6,142 nucleotides of DNA from Bacteroidia bacterium (GTDB lineage Bacteria > Bacteroidota > Bacteroidia > Cytophagales > Cyclobacteriaceae), in the NCBI GenBank assembly GCA_025356795.1, contig JANXRR010000091.1, forward strand, positions 1-6,142. Reading direction: 5' to 3'. Within the stretch, counting starts at the first letter, position 1. The number at the start of each line of letters is the position of its first letter. The notes beneath the pieces were generated by a model, which saw nothing but the letters and a program-made list of their open reading frames with translations, was not told where the DNA came from and did not search any database. Shown in pieces: positions 1 to 6,142 of this stretch. Both the position numbers and the translations under genes were made by a program.

Positions 1-524
1 CTCAAGATTTTGATATATGGGCGCTGCAGCAAAAAACTAACCCTTTCTTTTGGGCAGGATTGAAATTCTTCAATGTGTATGGTGCCAACGAATATCATAA
101 AGGCAGGATGGCATCCGTTATTTGGCATGCATACAATCAAATAAATAAAACGGGGAAAATGAAATTGTTTAAGTCGCACAACATTGATTATAAAGATGGT
201 GAACAAATGCGCGACTTCGTGTATGTTAAAGATGTTGTTGAGGTTTGTTATTTCCTTATGCACCATCGAAAAAATTCAGGTATCTATAATTTGGGATCAG
301 GAAAGGCAAGAACATTTTTAGATTTGACCAAAGCTGTTTTTAAGTCGATGAACGTAAAAGAAAATATTGAATTTATTGATACGCCTACAGACATACGTGA
401 TAAATATCAATACTTCACAGAGGCCAATATGGATAAGTTAAGAAAGATTGGTTACCCAAAGCCATTTTATACACTTGAGGAAGGAACGGAGGAGTATGTG
501 AAAGGGTATTTAGCTAAACTGTAA
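1..524 (+). CDS. hldD: ADP-glyceromanno-heptose 6-epimerase, C-terminal part (truncated by left edge)
   Basis: HldD (RfaD) is an NADP-dependent short-chain dehydrogenase-type epimerase that converts ADP-D-glycero-D-manno-heptose to the L-glycero form, the heptose donor for lipopolysaccharide core; it acts in the cytoplasm. The reading frame is open from the left edge (first full codon at base 3) to TAA at 522-524, giving 173 visible residues; about 145-150 residues holding the Rossmann NADP-binding half are missing. The TTG at 60 is an internal leucine, not a start, because family-like sequence (WAGLKFFNVYG) runs through it. Diagnostic motifs are FNVYGANEYHKGRMAS (bases 66-113), RDFVYVKDVVEV, IYNLGSGKARTF and, near the end, YQYFTEANMDKLRKIGYPKPF, all closely matching what I recall of E. 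coli HldD. The lysine of HKG (bases 99-101) is probably the second catalytic residue (E. coli K178, from memory). It converges on the neighbouring gene, with 6 bp between the stop codons. Confidence 0.95.
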   Translation, partial: QDFDIWALQQKTNPFFWAGLKFFNVYGANEYHKGRMASVIWHAYNQINKTGKMKLFKSHNIDYKDGEQMRDFVYVKDVVEVCYFLMHHRKNSGIYNLGSGKARTFLDLTKAVFKSMNVKENIEFIDTPTDIRDKYQYFTEANMDKLRKIGYPKPFYTLEEGTEEYVKGYLAKL

Positions 525-530
525 GAAATC

Positions 531-2954
531 TCAATCTTTTATTTCATAATTCAAATTCGCAGTACCTACCAAGCCATTTTTAGTAATTCCTTGAATCTGG
601 ATTTGAACTGTAGCTTCCTGATCTGGATTGAAAAAACTTACATGTATTTTACCGTCTTCTTGAGTAACAATATTTGGTAACCATTGAATTGATACCCTGC
701 GGTCAGGGCGAGCGTGTTCTTGATTTTTTACGTCATATTTTGGTGAATAAAACTCTGTAGCAGTATTATACCCTCGCAGGTCAAAACTATAAACGCCCTT
801 TGTTTCAAAAGGAGCGTTGGTACCTTTCTTACTAAAAAAGGCGATTACCCCATTTGCTCCTTGAGAACCAAATACAGCAGCATCTGGGCCTTTGAACACA
901 TCCACACTAGCAATGGAATTAACAGGAATTGTATTTAAAGTGCTAATTTGTATGGGTACATTATCCAATAAAATAAGAGGTGCAGTGCCAGCGCTAATGC
1001 TACCAACCCCACGAATAGTAACTGAATATCCAGGAGGATCGGGGCGAAGTTGAACACCTGCCACACTGCGTATCAGCTCCAAGGGATGGTTTAAATAAGC
1101 AGCACCAAGAACCTTCTCTGCATAAATTTTTTTTGAAGCTCCCATGTATATCCTAGAATCTGCCACGGCATCTATTTTTTTCTCTTTAATGTCTACACTT
1201 TGTAAAACAATAGCATTATTTCCAAGAGTATAGGAAGCATCCATTTTTCTTCGCTCATCACCTTTTTTGAGTAATGTTTTTTCAAAATCGGTAAGAGCTT
1301 CGTTAAAACTCAAAAATGAATAATTAACAGATTGATTAGGGTAAAGCGAATCCAACTTAAATTTCACAAATTTCTTTCCCCTTTTATTTTCTCCTTGCAA
1401 AACAACGTTTGAAGAATCATAAAACACAAGACCATCAAAAACAAATTTACCTCCCTTTCCCGTAGGGGTAGCAATTATATCAGCAAGGTTTGAAGGGGTA
1501 AAAAAAGTGACCTTACCTCCTTCTACCGGAGCTTTTGTTAACTCATCCACGAGCTCTCCCTTTATATTTATTCCTTGCTGTATATATTGTGAAACTGTTG
1601 GCCATTGTTCATTCAATATCTGATTCCACGAAAATCTAGACCAACCTTGAGTTAGCAGAAGTAAATCTAATTTAGCCAGACGATCGTTATTTTTCAAATC
1701 AAAATAATATCCTGGAGATTCAATGTTGCCCATTAAATCTGAACTTAATGTGATATAGTTGGTAATATCACTTTGATAAATATTGATTAGAGACTCATTT
1801 AAATTGATGGTTGATAAAGATAAGAAACTAGCCATTGGCTGGTCAATAGCAGTTGTCTCAATATCAAATTCAATTTTTTCTCGAGGCATATATGTTGGCT
1901 TTAATCCTCTTACGCTTATCTTGAGATTCTCATTTTTATCCAGGTAGATTAGCCTATTACAAATGGGCTTACCATTGCCGTCAAAGAGGGTTATATGTGA
2001 TAATCCATTAAGTAATTTAACTTTTGGTATTTTAGCAAAGATCACAACATTGGATAAGCTAATCTGAGTGAAGTAGGTAAGTTCTCCTCTTCCATGAGCT
2101 ACTAAATTCAACACTTGAGGTGAAAGGGGAGTTTTGTTAGTCTGGATTTTAACTACTACATCCGCTTGTTCAGGTTTATTGGTAATCGTAATTATAAATC
2201 CATTGGTTTCAGTTTTTGGAATAGGATATCTCTTACCTGGCTCTTCCTTAATTTCTGCATAATAAGATTCATCTTTTATTGGAACTATGGTTGTCAAGCC
2301 CATACCAAGATGGCTGCATTCAAATTCTGAAACAAGCTGTCCACTGATTGTAAAAATTTTTCCTTTTATATTTCTGCTTAGGCCATCGGCTCCAATTGCT
2401 TTAATAGCAAGGTTGGATTTTAAGCCTTCCACAAGGTTGCCACCTTCTGCAAAAAATTGAATATCTATCGATTTTCTTTCCTTTTCAGAAAGCCTGGCTT
2501 GAGGTGAATCAAGGTTCCAAATTTTAACTTCATGCTGGTAAAAAAAATTCTGACTAAAATTTCGCATCCAGTTTGTGTATGCCCGCAATAAATAATTTCC
2601 ACTTGGCAAGTCAGCTAAAAGTGATATATCTCCCCACCCTACACCATCTTTTATTTGAATAATACGGGTTGAAACTTTTTCGTTTTTACTGTTGATTAAT
2701 TCAACATACAAAGTTTTACTGAGTGGAGAGAGCTGATTGAAGGAACCTGCTGTGAGGTAGGCTTTAAACCAAATAGATTCTCCTGATAAATAGTATGTTT
2801 TATCGATATGAAGGAAAACTTTTTCTTGTGGAAACTCTTCAATAAACTTTTTAAGAGTCCTAACGATTTTTTCGTTAAAATTATCTGCATTAAACCCAAA
2901 ACCTCCGCACAAAAAAATTACAGCTGCACATCCCAAAACTCTGTTTATCCTCAT
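531..2954 (-). CDS. Secreted macroglobulin-like protein with C-terminal TonB-receptor plug domain, no barrel
   Basis: An 807-residue envelope protein of a Bacteroidota family usually annotated as TonB-dependent receptor plug or carboxypeptidase-like regulatory domain protein; its function is not established. Residues 1-22 look like a signal peptide (MRINR, then a hydrophobic stretch). Residues about 43-145 resemble an MG2 macroglobulin domain (KVFLHIDKTYYLSGESIWFKAYL, then LPSGNYLLRAYTNWMRN), and a second such domain starts near 165 (FFAEGGNLVEG). A third beta-rich domain follows at about 347-400, then the segment LLLLTQGWSRFSW. Residues about 465-545 look like a carboxypeptidase-D regulatory fold (IKGELVDELTKAPVEGGKVTF). 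A TonB plug spans 627-711, with VTIRGVG at 645-651 and VDVFKGPDAAVFGSQGANGV at 684-703. Only 96 residues follow the plug, ending in the FYSPKYD / PDRRVSIQW / VSFFNPD tail that I recall from this family, so the protein appears complete and simply has no beta-barrel. No CGEQ-type thioester motif is present. It starts 8 bp after the 228-residue gene and is probably co-transcribed with it. Confidence 0.9.
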   Translation of the reverse strand: MRINRVLGCAAVIFLCGGFGFNADNFNEKIVRTLKKFIEEFPQEKVFLHIDKTYYLSGESIWFKAYLTAGSFNQLSPLSKTLYVELINSKNEKVSTRIIQIKDGVGWGDISLLADLPSGNYLLRAYTNWMRNFSQNFFYQHEVKIWNLDSPQARLSEKERKSIDIQFFAEGGNLVEGLKSNLAIKAIGADGLSRNIKGKIFTISGQLVSEFECSHLGMGLTTIVPIKDESYYAEIKEEPGKRYPIPKTETNGFIITITNKPEQADVVVKIQTNKTPLSPQVLNLVAHGRGELTYFTQISLSNVVIFAKIPKVKLLNGLSHITLFDGNGKPICNRLIYLDKNENLKISVRGLKPTYMPREKIEFDIETTAIDQPMASFLSLSTINLNESLINIYQSDITNYITLSSDLMGNIESPGYYFDLKNNDRLAKLDLLLLTQGWSRFSWNQILNEQWPTVSQYIQQGINIKGELVDELTKAPVEGGKVTFFTPSNLADIIATPTGKGGKFVFDGLVFYDSSNVVLQGENKRGKKFVKFKLDSLYPNQSVNYSFLSFNEALTDFEKTLLKKGDERRKMDASYTLGNNAIVLQSVDIKEKKIDAVADSRIYMGASKKIYAEKVLGAAYLNHPLELIRSVAGVQLRPDPPGYSVTIRGVGSISAGTAPLILLDNVPIQISTLNTIPVNSIASVDVFKGPDAAVFGSQGANGVIAFFSKKGTNAPFETKGVYSFDLRGYNTATEFYSPKYDVKNQEHARPDRRVSIQWLPNIVTQEDGKIHVSFFNPDQEATVQIQIQGITKNGLVGTANLNYEIKD

Positions 2955-2962
2955 CTTCCGTT

Positions 2963-3649
2963 CTATTTAGTGATTGTTATTTTGTTGTCCAGCCATCTAA
3001 AGATGGCTTTCAAGTCCTTCTCTTCTTCAAATTTTAAACCGTTCTCCGTCAAAAATTTATTTAGGTCGATATCGCTAATTTGCTCAAACGTTTTTAGGAA
3101 GAATTTTTTTGTTAGCCGAAGGCGAATGGCTGTTTCATCCGGTCTCAAAACAATATATGATTTATCTTTCTGTATCATTTTTTTTTTCTCGCTGCCATAA
3201 GCTGATTCTGGATCGTCCACCAAATTAGCATAGTGCTTACAAAGCCATTTATTTTTTCCTTCATAGAACACTTGAGCATACGATTTTAGGGGAATGTCTT
3301 TTACGCCTATCAATCCATTTCTAAATACAATGGAATCTCTTCCGTTAATTAAAACAAAAGAGCTGAACAGCTCTGAAGGCAAAGAAAATACTCTGCCGTT
3401 ATTGTCGTATTCTACTTGTTGCTTGAGCACATCGTACCTTATTTTCTTAATCTTATAATGTTCTCCTGTTCTTAACGTGGCTAGCCCAGTGTTCCAGTTG
3501 TTAAATAAATAAGGGTCTCCACTTACTTGTACACCATTGCTGGCTTCTAAAGGCTTACCGTATTGGCTAGGATCGGTGAGCCAAATTTGCTGTTGAGCCC
3601 ATGACATTGAACGAATAAAGGCGCAAAAAACAAGAAACTTGATTTTCAT
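2963..3649 (-). CDS. Secreted protein of unknown function, partner of the plug-domain protein
   Basis: I cannot assign a function. The 228-residue product starts with a likely Sec signal peptide (MKIKFLVFCAFIRSMSWA, cleavage probably before QQQ), and no other membrane segment is visible, so it should be periplasmic or outer-membrane associated. The mature part begins with a beta-rich region (LFNNWNTGLATLRTGEHYKIKKIRYDVLKQQVEYDNNGRVF in pieces, about residues 48-90). It resembles the many Bacteroidota proteins that carry a repeated 'YDV..Q.VEY..NG' pattern. The last 50 residues are charged and helical (KKFFLKTFEQISDIDLNKFLTENGLKFEEEKDL), also typical of such proteins. The ATG at 3649 gives a full signal peptide and follows an A-rich leader without a Shine-Dalgarno site. 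Codons 154-158 contain a run of ten A (GAG, AAA x3, ATG). It lies 8 bp upstream of the 807-residue gene, so translational coupling is likely. Confidence 0.85.
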   Translation of the reverse strand: MKIKFLVFCAFIRSMSWAQQQIWLTDPSQYGKPLEASNGVQVSGDPYLFNNWNTGLATLRTGEHYKIKKIRYDVLKQQVEYDNNGRVFSLPSELFSSFVLINGRDSIVFRNGLIGVKDIPLKSYAQVFYEGKNKWLCKHYANLVDDPESAYGSEKKKMIQKDKSYIVLRPDETAIRLRLTKKFFLKTFEQISDIDLNKFLTENGLKFEEEKDLKAIFRWLDNKITITK

Positions 3650-3665
3650 TTTAGGTTTTGGTAAA

Positions 3666-3700
3666 AATAAGAAAGGCCAGATAAACTGGCCTTTCTTATT
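3666..3700 (-). terminator. Rho-independent terminator of the susC-susD-lipoprotein operon
   Basis: The arms at 3686-3700 and 3666-3680 are perfect 15-bp inverted complements (AATAAGAAAGGCCAG and CTGGCCTTTCTTATT) around a 5-base loop. Read on the minus strand, the second arm runs into CTTATTTTTAC, a U-rich tail, while the plus-strand side is followed by ACATTAATAG, which is a poor tail. The hairpin therefore points to termination of leftward transcription, 15 bp after the stop of the 171-residue lipoprotein gene. Its tail ends about 12 bp before the next start codon, leaving almost no room for a separate promoter downstream. Confidence 0.88.
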
Positions 3701-3714
3701 ACATTAATAGTAGA

Positions 3715-4230
3715 TTAATTTTGAGCGATGCGAATGCCAAGTCTTTTGTAATTTTCGCTAGGTTTTACTTGGTCATTGCCATCAATTTGCACCACTAAAT
3801 CCACAGGTGTTAAGGACGATACACCTGGATTTACCACTGTAACGGTTAGTGTTCCATAGCTAGATTTAGCAGGAATGGTAACCGTAGTTGGAATTATGTA
3901 GTGAGTTCCTGCCACTGCCGTTGTTTTATCTGTTACTACAGAAATATTCAACACCTGATCTGTATCAAACTGTGCACTCACCAAGTTAATTCTGAATCCA
4001 ATAGCACCAGACGCCCTGGTAATAGAGGGATTTGCAGCCGCTACCGCAAATCCAAAAGCAGGAACCCTTACCAATAAAGGATAGGTAGAACCTGTTGCTG
4101 GTGTGTTTAGTACTGTTGCATCAAACTCCACATTTGAACCTGTAAAAAGAATTGGATCGTTCTTGGTACATGATCCTAAAGACACGACTGTCGCTGTCAA
4201 CAGGATAAAGTTAAAAATTCTTCTTTTCAT
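3715..4230 (-). CDS. Small SusCD-associated lipoprotein with Calx-beta/DUF4843-like fold
   Basis: A 171-residue lipoprotein: a basic start (MKRR), a hydrophobic segment, then the lipobox LGSC with the lipidated cysteine at residue 21. The mature protein is rich in Thr, Val, Ser and Ala and has alternating beta-strand patterns. The segment at about 100-126 (TDKTTAVAGTHYIIPTTVTIPAKSSYG), followed by TLTVTVVNP and VDLVVQIDGND, resembles the Calx-beta/DUF4843/DUF1735 type of beta-sandwich in lipoproteins encoded after susD. It is shorter than usual DUF4843 proteins, so the family name is a suggestion only. The gene starts 12 bp after the SusD stop and is the last one before the terminator. Its position suggests a surface-exposed accessory protein in substrate capture, as SusE and SusF are in the starch system, but no binding site can be recognised. 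The ATG at 4230 is the only start that gives a proper signal peptide. Confidence 0.85.
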   Translation of the reverse strand: MKRRIFNFILLTATVVSLGSCTKNDPILFTGSNVEFDATVLNTPATGSTYPLLVRVPAFGFAVAAANPSITRASGAIGFRINLVSAQFDTDQVLNISVVTDKTTAVAGTHYIIPTTVTIPAKSSYGTLTVTVVNPGVSSLTPVDLVVQIDGNDQVKPSENYKRLGIRIAQN

Positions 4231-4242
4231 TTTTGTATAAAA

Positions 4243-5769
4243 TTAGTAACCAAAGTTTTGTTTAAGATTAGGATTACCATCCACTTCGCGTTGGGGAATA
4301 TTGGCCAATCTGCGGTAGTCAGAGTTTAAAATGTTTTCAGGAGATTTTACCAAATCAACCCCTCTTCTTTTTAAATCAAACCAGCGGTGACCTTCAAAAG
4401 CAAATTCCAACAAACGTTGATTTTGAATCTCCGCCTGAAGGGCTGCTCCTGTTAATGAAACGGAGGCTAACCCTCTCGCCACACGAATGGCATTCAAATC
4501 TGTGCTTGCTTTTGCTTCGTCAAATACTGCCGACCCAGGCGTTGCGTAAGCTTCCGCACGGTTGAGGTATATTTCGGAGGCACGCAAAACGGGTACATTA
4601 TCTAAGTTAGCTATGGCATTTTTGCCAATAAATTTTATGCACTCAATTTTTGGTCCAGATCCTCTACCACCGCCAACAGAATATAGTTGGGCGCGGACAT
4701 CTGTTCCTGTACAGATTTGACCCACTGTAGAAGAGGATGCCGCTGGTCCAGTAATGCCTAAACTAGTTCTAAGGGCCACAGTCGGAACGAAATCTCCAAA
4801 ACCTCCTTGGGTAGCTAGCGCAGAAAGTGATAAGCTTGACGAATATGAAGTCTGCAAAGAAGTATTCACACCAATATTTTCATTGGCATCTTGGAACTTT
4901 ACTTCAAATAAAGACTCTGGATGTCTGCTTGCCCTCCAACCACTTACATAAGCCGCACCTGATTGCAAAGTACCTACTGTTGAAGTAGTGGCTGCGGTAG
5001 CGGCACTTACAACCGTTGCATAATCTTTATTGTATAATGCAACTCTTGATAAGAGAGCATTAGCAGCACCTTGAGTGGCTATAAATGGACCTCCAGAAGA
5101 TGCCGGTAACTTTGCAATAGCATCATTCAAATCCGCATAAATTTGAGAGTACACATCAGCAATAGAGGCTCTTGAGAGTTTAGCCGAGCTGGCATCAGTG
5201 GAGGTTACAATTGGAGTAATTGACAATGGTACCCCTCCTCTATCTTGAGGTGCAACTACCACACCCGGATCATAAGCATAGGCTCTCATTAAGTCATGGT
5301 AATATAAAGCTCTCAAAAATTTTAATTGACCGATCCAACTATTTACCGTTGCGGCAGATGGGGCTGGGTTGAATTTGAGGTCGTTAACGGCTTGTAGGTT
5401 TATATTTATTTCATTAATGGCGAAATAACTATTCTGCCAATGAGAAAAGGTGTTTTGAACAGCTGAGGTAGATCCTACATTACGGTTTTCGTTTAGCAGC
5501 CTACCCGAATTATTGGTGGTAATTCCAATGTCACTCATAGCATCAGATTGAGCCAATAAATCCCTTCCATAATTAGCTTGGTTTCTTAACCTAGCATACA
5601 CTGAATTGATTGCTGCTTGAATGGCATCCGGTGTACTTAAAGCTCCATTGGCATCTACTTGAGCTTTAGGTTGCACATTTAGTAAATCGTCACATGAAGT
5701 AACACTTAGTACCAGCACTGTGGCCAATAAAAGGTTCTTCCAATTCATATAAATTGTTTTCATTTTCAT
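4243..5769 (-). CDS. SusD/RagB-family outer-membrane nutrient-binding lipoprotein
   Basis: SusD-type proteins are lipid-anchored, helix-rich (TPR-like) lids that bind an oligomeric nutrient at the cell surface and close over the SusC barrel. This 508-residue protein is of usual family length. Its signal peptide ends in the lipobox VTSC, with the lipidated cysteine at residue 26, followed by DDLLNVQP as in many SusD proteins. The N-terminal helical region begins at TPDAIQAAINSVYARLRN (about 47-64). The C-terminal SusD_RagB region holds VLRASEIYLNRAEAYA, DLNAIRVARGL and the signature LLEFAFEGHRWFDLKRRG (453-470), and the protein ends with IPQREVDGNPNLKQNFGY, a typical family C-terminus. In-frame ATGs occur at 5769, 5763 and 5748; all keep the lipoprotein signal, and the third gives a 19-residue peptide up to and including the cysteine, so the true start is uncertain. 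It lies 11 bp after susC and 12 bp before the next lipoprotein gene. The ligand cannot be inferred. Confidence 0.96.
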   Translation of the reverse strand: MKMKTIYMNWKNLLLATVLVLSVTSCDDLLNVQPKAQVDANGALSTPDAIQAAINSVYARLRNQANYGRDLLAQSDAMSDIGITTNNSGRLLNENRNVGSTSAVQNTFSHWQNSYFAINEININLQAVNDLKFNPAPSAATVNSWIGQLKFLRALYYHDLMRAYAYDPGVVVAPQDRGGVPLSITPIVTSTDASSAKLSRASIADVYSQIYADLNDAIAKLPASSGGPFIATQGAANALLSRVALYNKDYATVVSAATAATTSTVGTLQSGAAYVSGWRASRHPESLFEVKFQDANENIGVNTSLQTSYSSSLSLSALATQGGFGDFVPTVALRTSLGITGPAASSSTVGQICTGTDVRAQLYSVGGGRGSGPKIECIKFIGKNAIANLDNVPVLRASEIYLNRAEAYATPGSAVFDEAKASTDLNAIRVARGLASVSLTGAALQAEIQNQRLLEFAFEGHRWFDLKRRGVDLVKSPENILNSDYRRLANIPQREVDGNPNLKQNFGY

Positions 5770-5780
5770 AGTTAAAAAAT

Positions 5781-6142
5781 TTAAAAGCCTAATTGAACTC
5801 CTACTGTGTAGCTCTTAGATTGTGGTAAAAGTCCAACCCCATTGTTACCCGTTGCTGTTATTGGGTTAAAATCAACAAACTCAGGATCATATCCTGGATA
5901 ATCAGCATAGGTCCATAAATTAACACCCTGTGCATATACCCGCGCTTTTGTTAACATTAGGCGACTTATTAAAGTGGTTGGTAGGTTATATGAAATAGTG
6001 AGTTGTTTAAGGCGTATGAAATCAGTTTTTAAGTAACCTGCATTTCCTGTCAACACACCAGAACCTCTTGTTTCAGTTCCGCCTACCACCGGCCTTGGTA
6101 TTTGAGTAATCTGGCCAGGTGTTTTCCAACGGTCGTCAGCCG
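5781..6142 (-). CDS. SusC/RagA-family TonB-linked outer-membrane transporter, C-terminal end (truncated by right edge)
   Basis: SusC proteins are large TonB-dependent barrels, usually about 1000 residues, that import substrates captured by SusD. Only the last 119 residues are seen. The frame is open to the right edge, and the GTG at 6089 is an internal valine, since family-like sequence (RWKTPGQITQIPRP) continues upstream of it. The visible part contains typical final barrel strands: DFIRLKQLTISYNLP, KARVYAQGVNLWTYADYPGYDPE and the C-terminal beta-signal YTVGVQLGF ending in phenylalanine, which is recognised by the barrel-assembly machinery. NLWTYADYPGYDPE corresponds to the conserved 'NL.T...Y.G.DPE' of SusC proteins. 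The stop lies 11 bp before the susD start, and the operon promoter must be outside the window. Confidence 0.95.
   Translation of the reverse strand, partial: ADDRWKTPGQITQIPRPVVGGTETRGSGVLTGNAGYLKTDFIRLKQLTISYNLPTTLISRLMLTKARVYAQGVNLWTYADYPGYDPEFVDFNPITATGNNGVGLLPQSKSYTVGVQLGF

Noticed and set aside
509..518. Palindrome TTTAGCTAAA at the end of hldD
   Set aside because: It is short, AT-rich and inside the coding region, so chance is the best explanation; it is too weak to be a terminator.
2696..2899. Second minus-strand open frame of 67 codons inside the plug-protein gene
   Set aside because: It overlaps the well-supported MG2-like coding region in another frame and has no family-like features.
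2904..2954. Possible lipobox (VLGC or IFLC) at the start of the 807-residue protein
   Set aside because: The cysteine of VLGC is at residue 9, before any hydrophobic core, and IFLC has leucine directly before the cysteine, which does not fit a lipobox. A plain signal peptide is more likely.
2808..3200. Plus-strand open frame of 130 codons
   Set aside because: It lies antisense to the 807- and 228-residue genes; its product is rich in Phe, Ser and Lys with no domain pattern, as expected from the reverse of A-rich coding DNA.
3650..3780. Bacteroidota-type promoter (TAnnTTTG with an upstream TTG) for the 228-residue gene
   Set aside because: The closest match on the minus strand is TATTTTTA in the terminator tail, with no convincing -33 partner and too close to the start codon.
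4754..4951. Plus-strand open frame of 65 codons inside susD
   Set aside because: It is antisense to a strongly supported SusD coding region and shows no recognisable motif.

Overview
The window looks like chromosome from a member of the Bacteroidota. It carries a SusC/SusD outer-membrane uptake pair, a Bacteroidota-type lipoprotein and a macroglobulin-like protein ending in a TonB-receptor plug. The DNA is AT-rich and the starts lack good Shine-Dalgarno sites, which also fits that phylum. Genus and species cannot be fixed from this sequence.

Layout. On the plus strand, bases 1-524 hold the C-terminal half of an ADP-glyceromanno-heptose 6-epimerase (HldD/RfaD), a lipopolysaccharide core sugar enzyme. 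Everything else is on the minus strand, read from right to left. First comes the C-terminal end of a SusC-type TonB-dependent transporter (cut by the right edge), then a complete SusD-type lipoprotein, then a small 171-residue lipoprotein. These three are 11 and 12 bp apart and look like one operon. A perfect 15-bp-stem hairpin with a U-rich tail follows and should terminate it. Beyond the hairpin lie a 228-residue secreted protein of unknown function and, 8 bp further on, an 807-residue secreted protein with macroglobulin-like domains, a carboxypeptidase-regulatory-like domain and a barrel-less TonB plug. The stop codon of this last gene is 6 bp from the stop of the convergent heptose epimerase gene.

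How the genes may work together. SusC and SusD form the usual lidded transporter in which the lipoprotein caps a TonB-energised barrel; the third lipoprotein probably sits beside them on the cell surface. No glycoside hydrolase, protease, sulfatase or regulator is visible, so the substrate cannot be named. The 228/807-residue pair appears to be a separate envelope module. Whether it has its own promoter or depends on read-through of the hairpin is open, because very little room is left between hairpin and start codon. The window is gene-dense, with no gene-free stretch above 65 bp. I see no RNA genes, insertion sequences, CRISPR array or attachment sites. The least understood part is the 228/807 module; nothing here amounts to a clearly new system.
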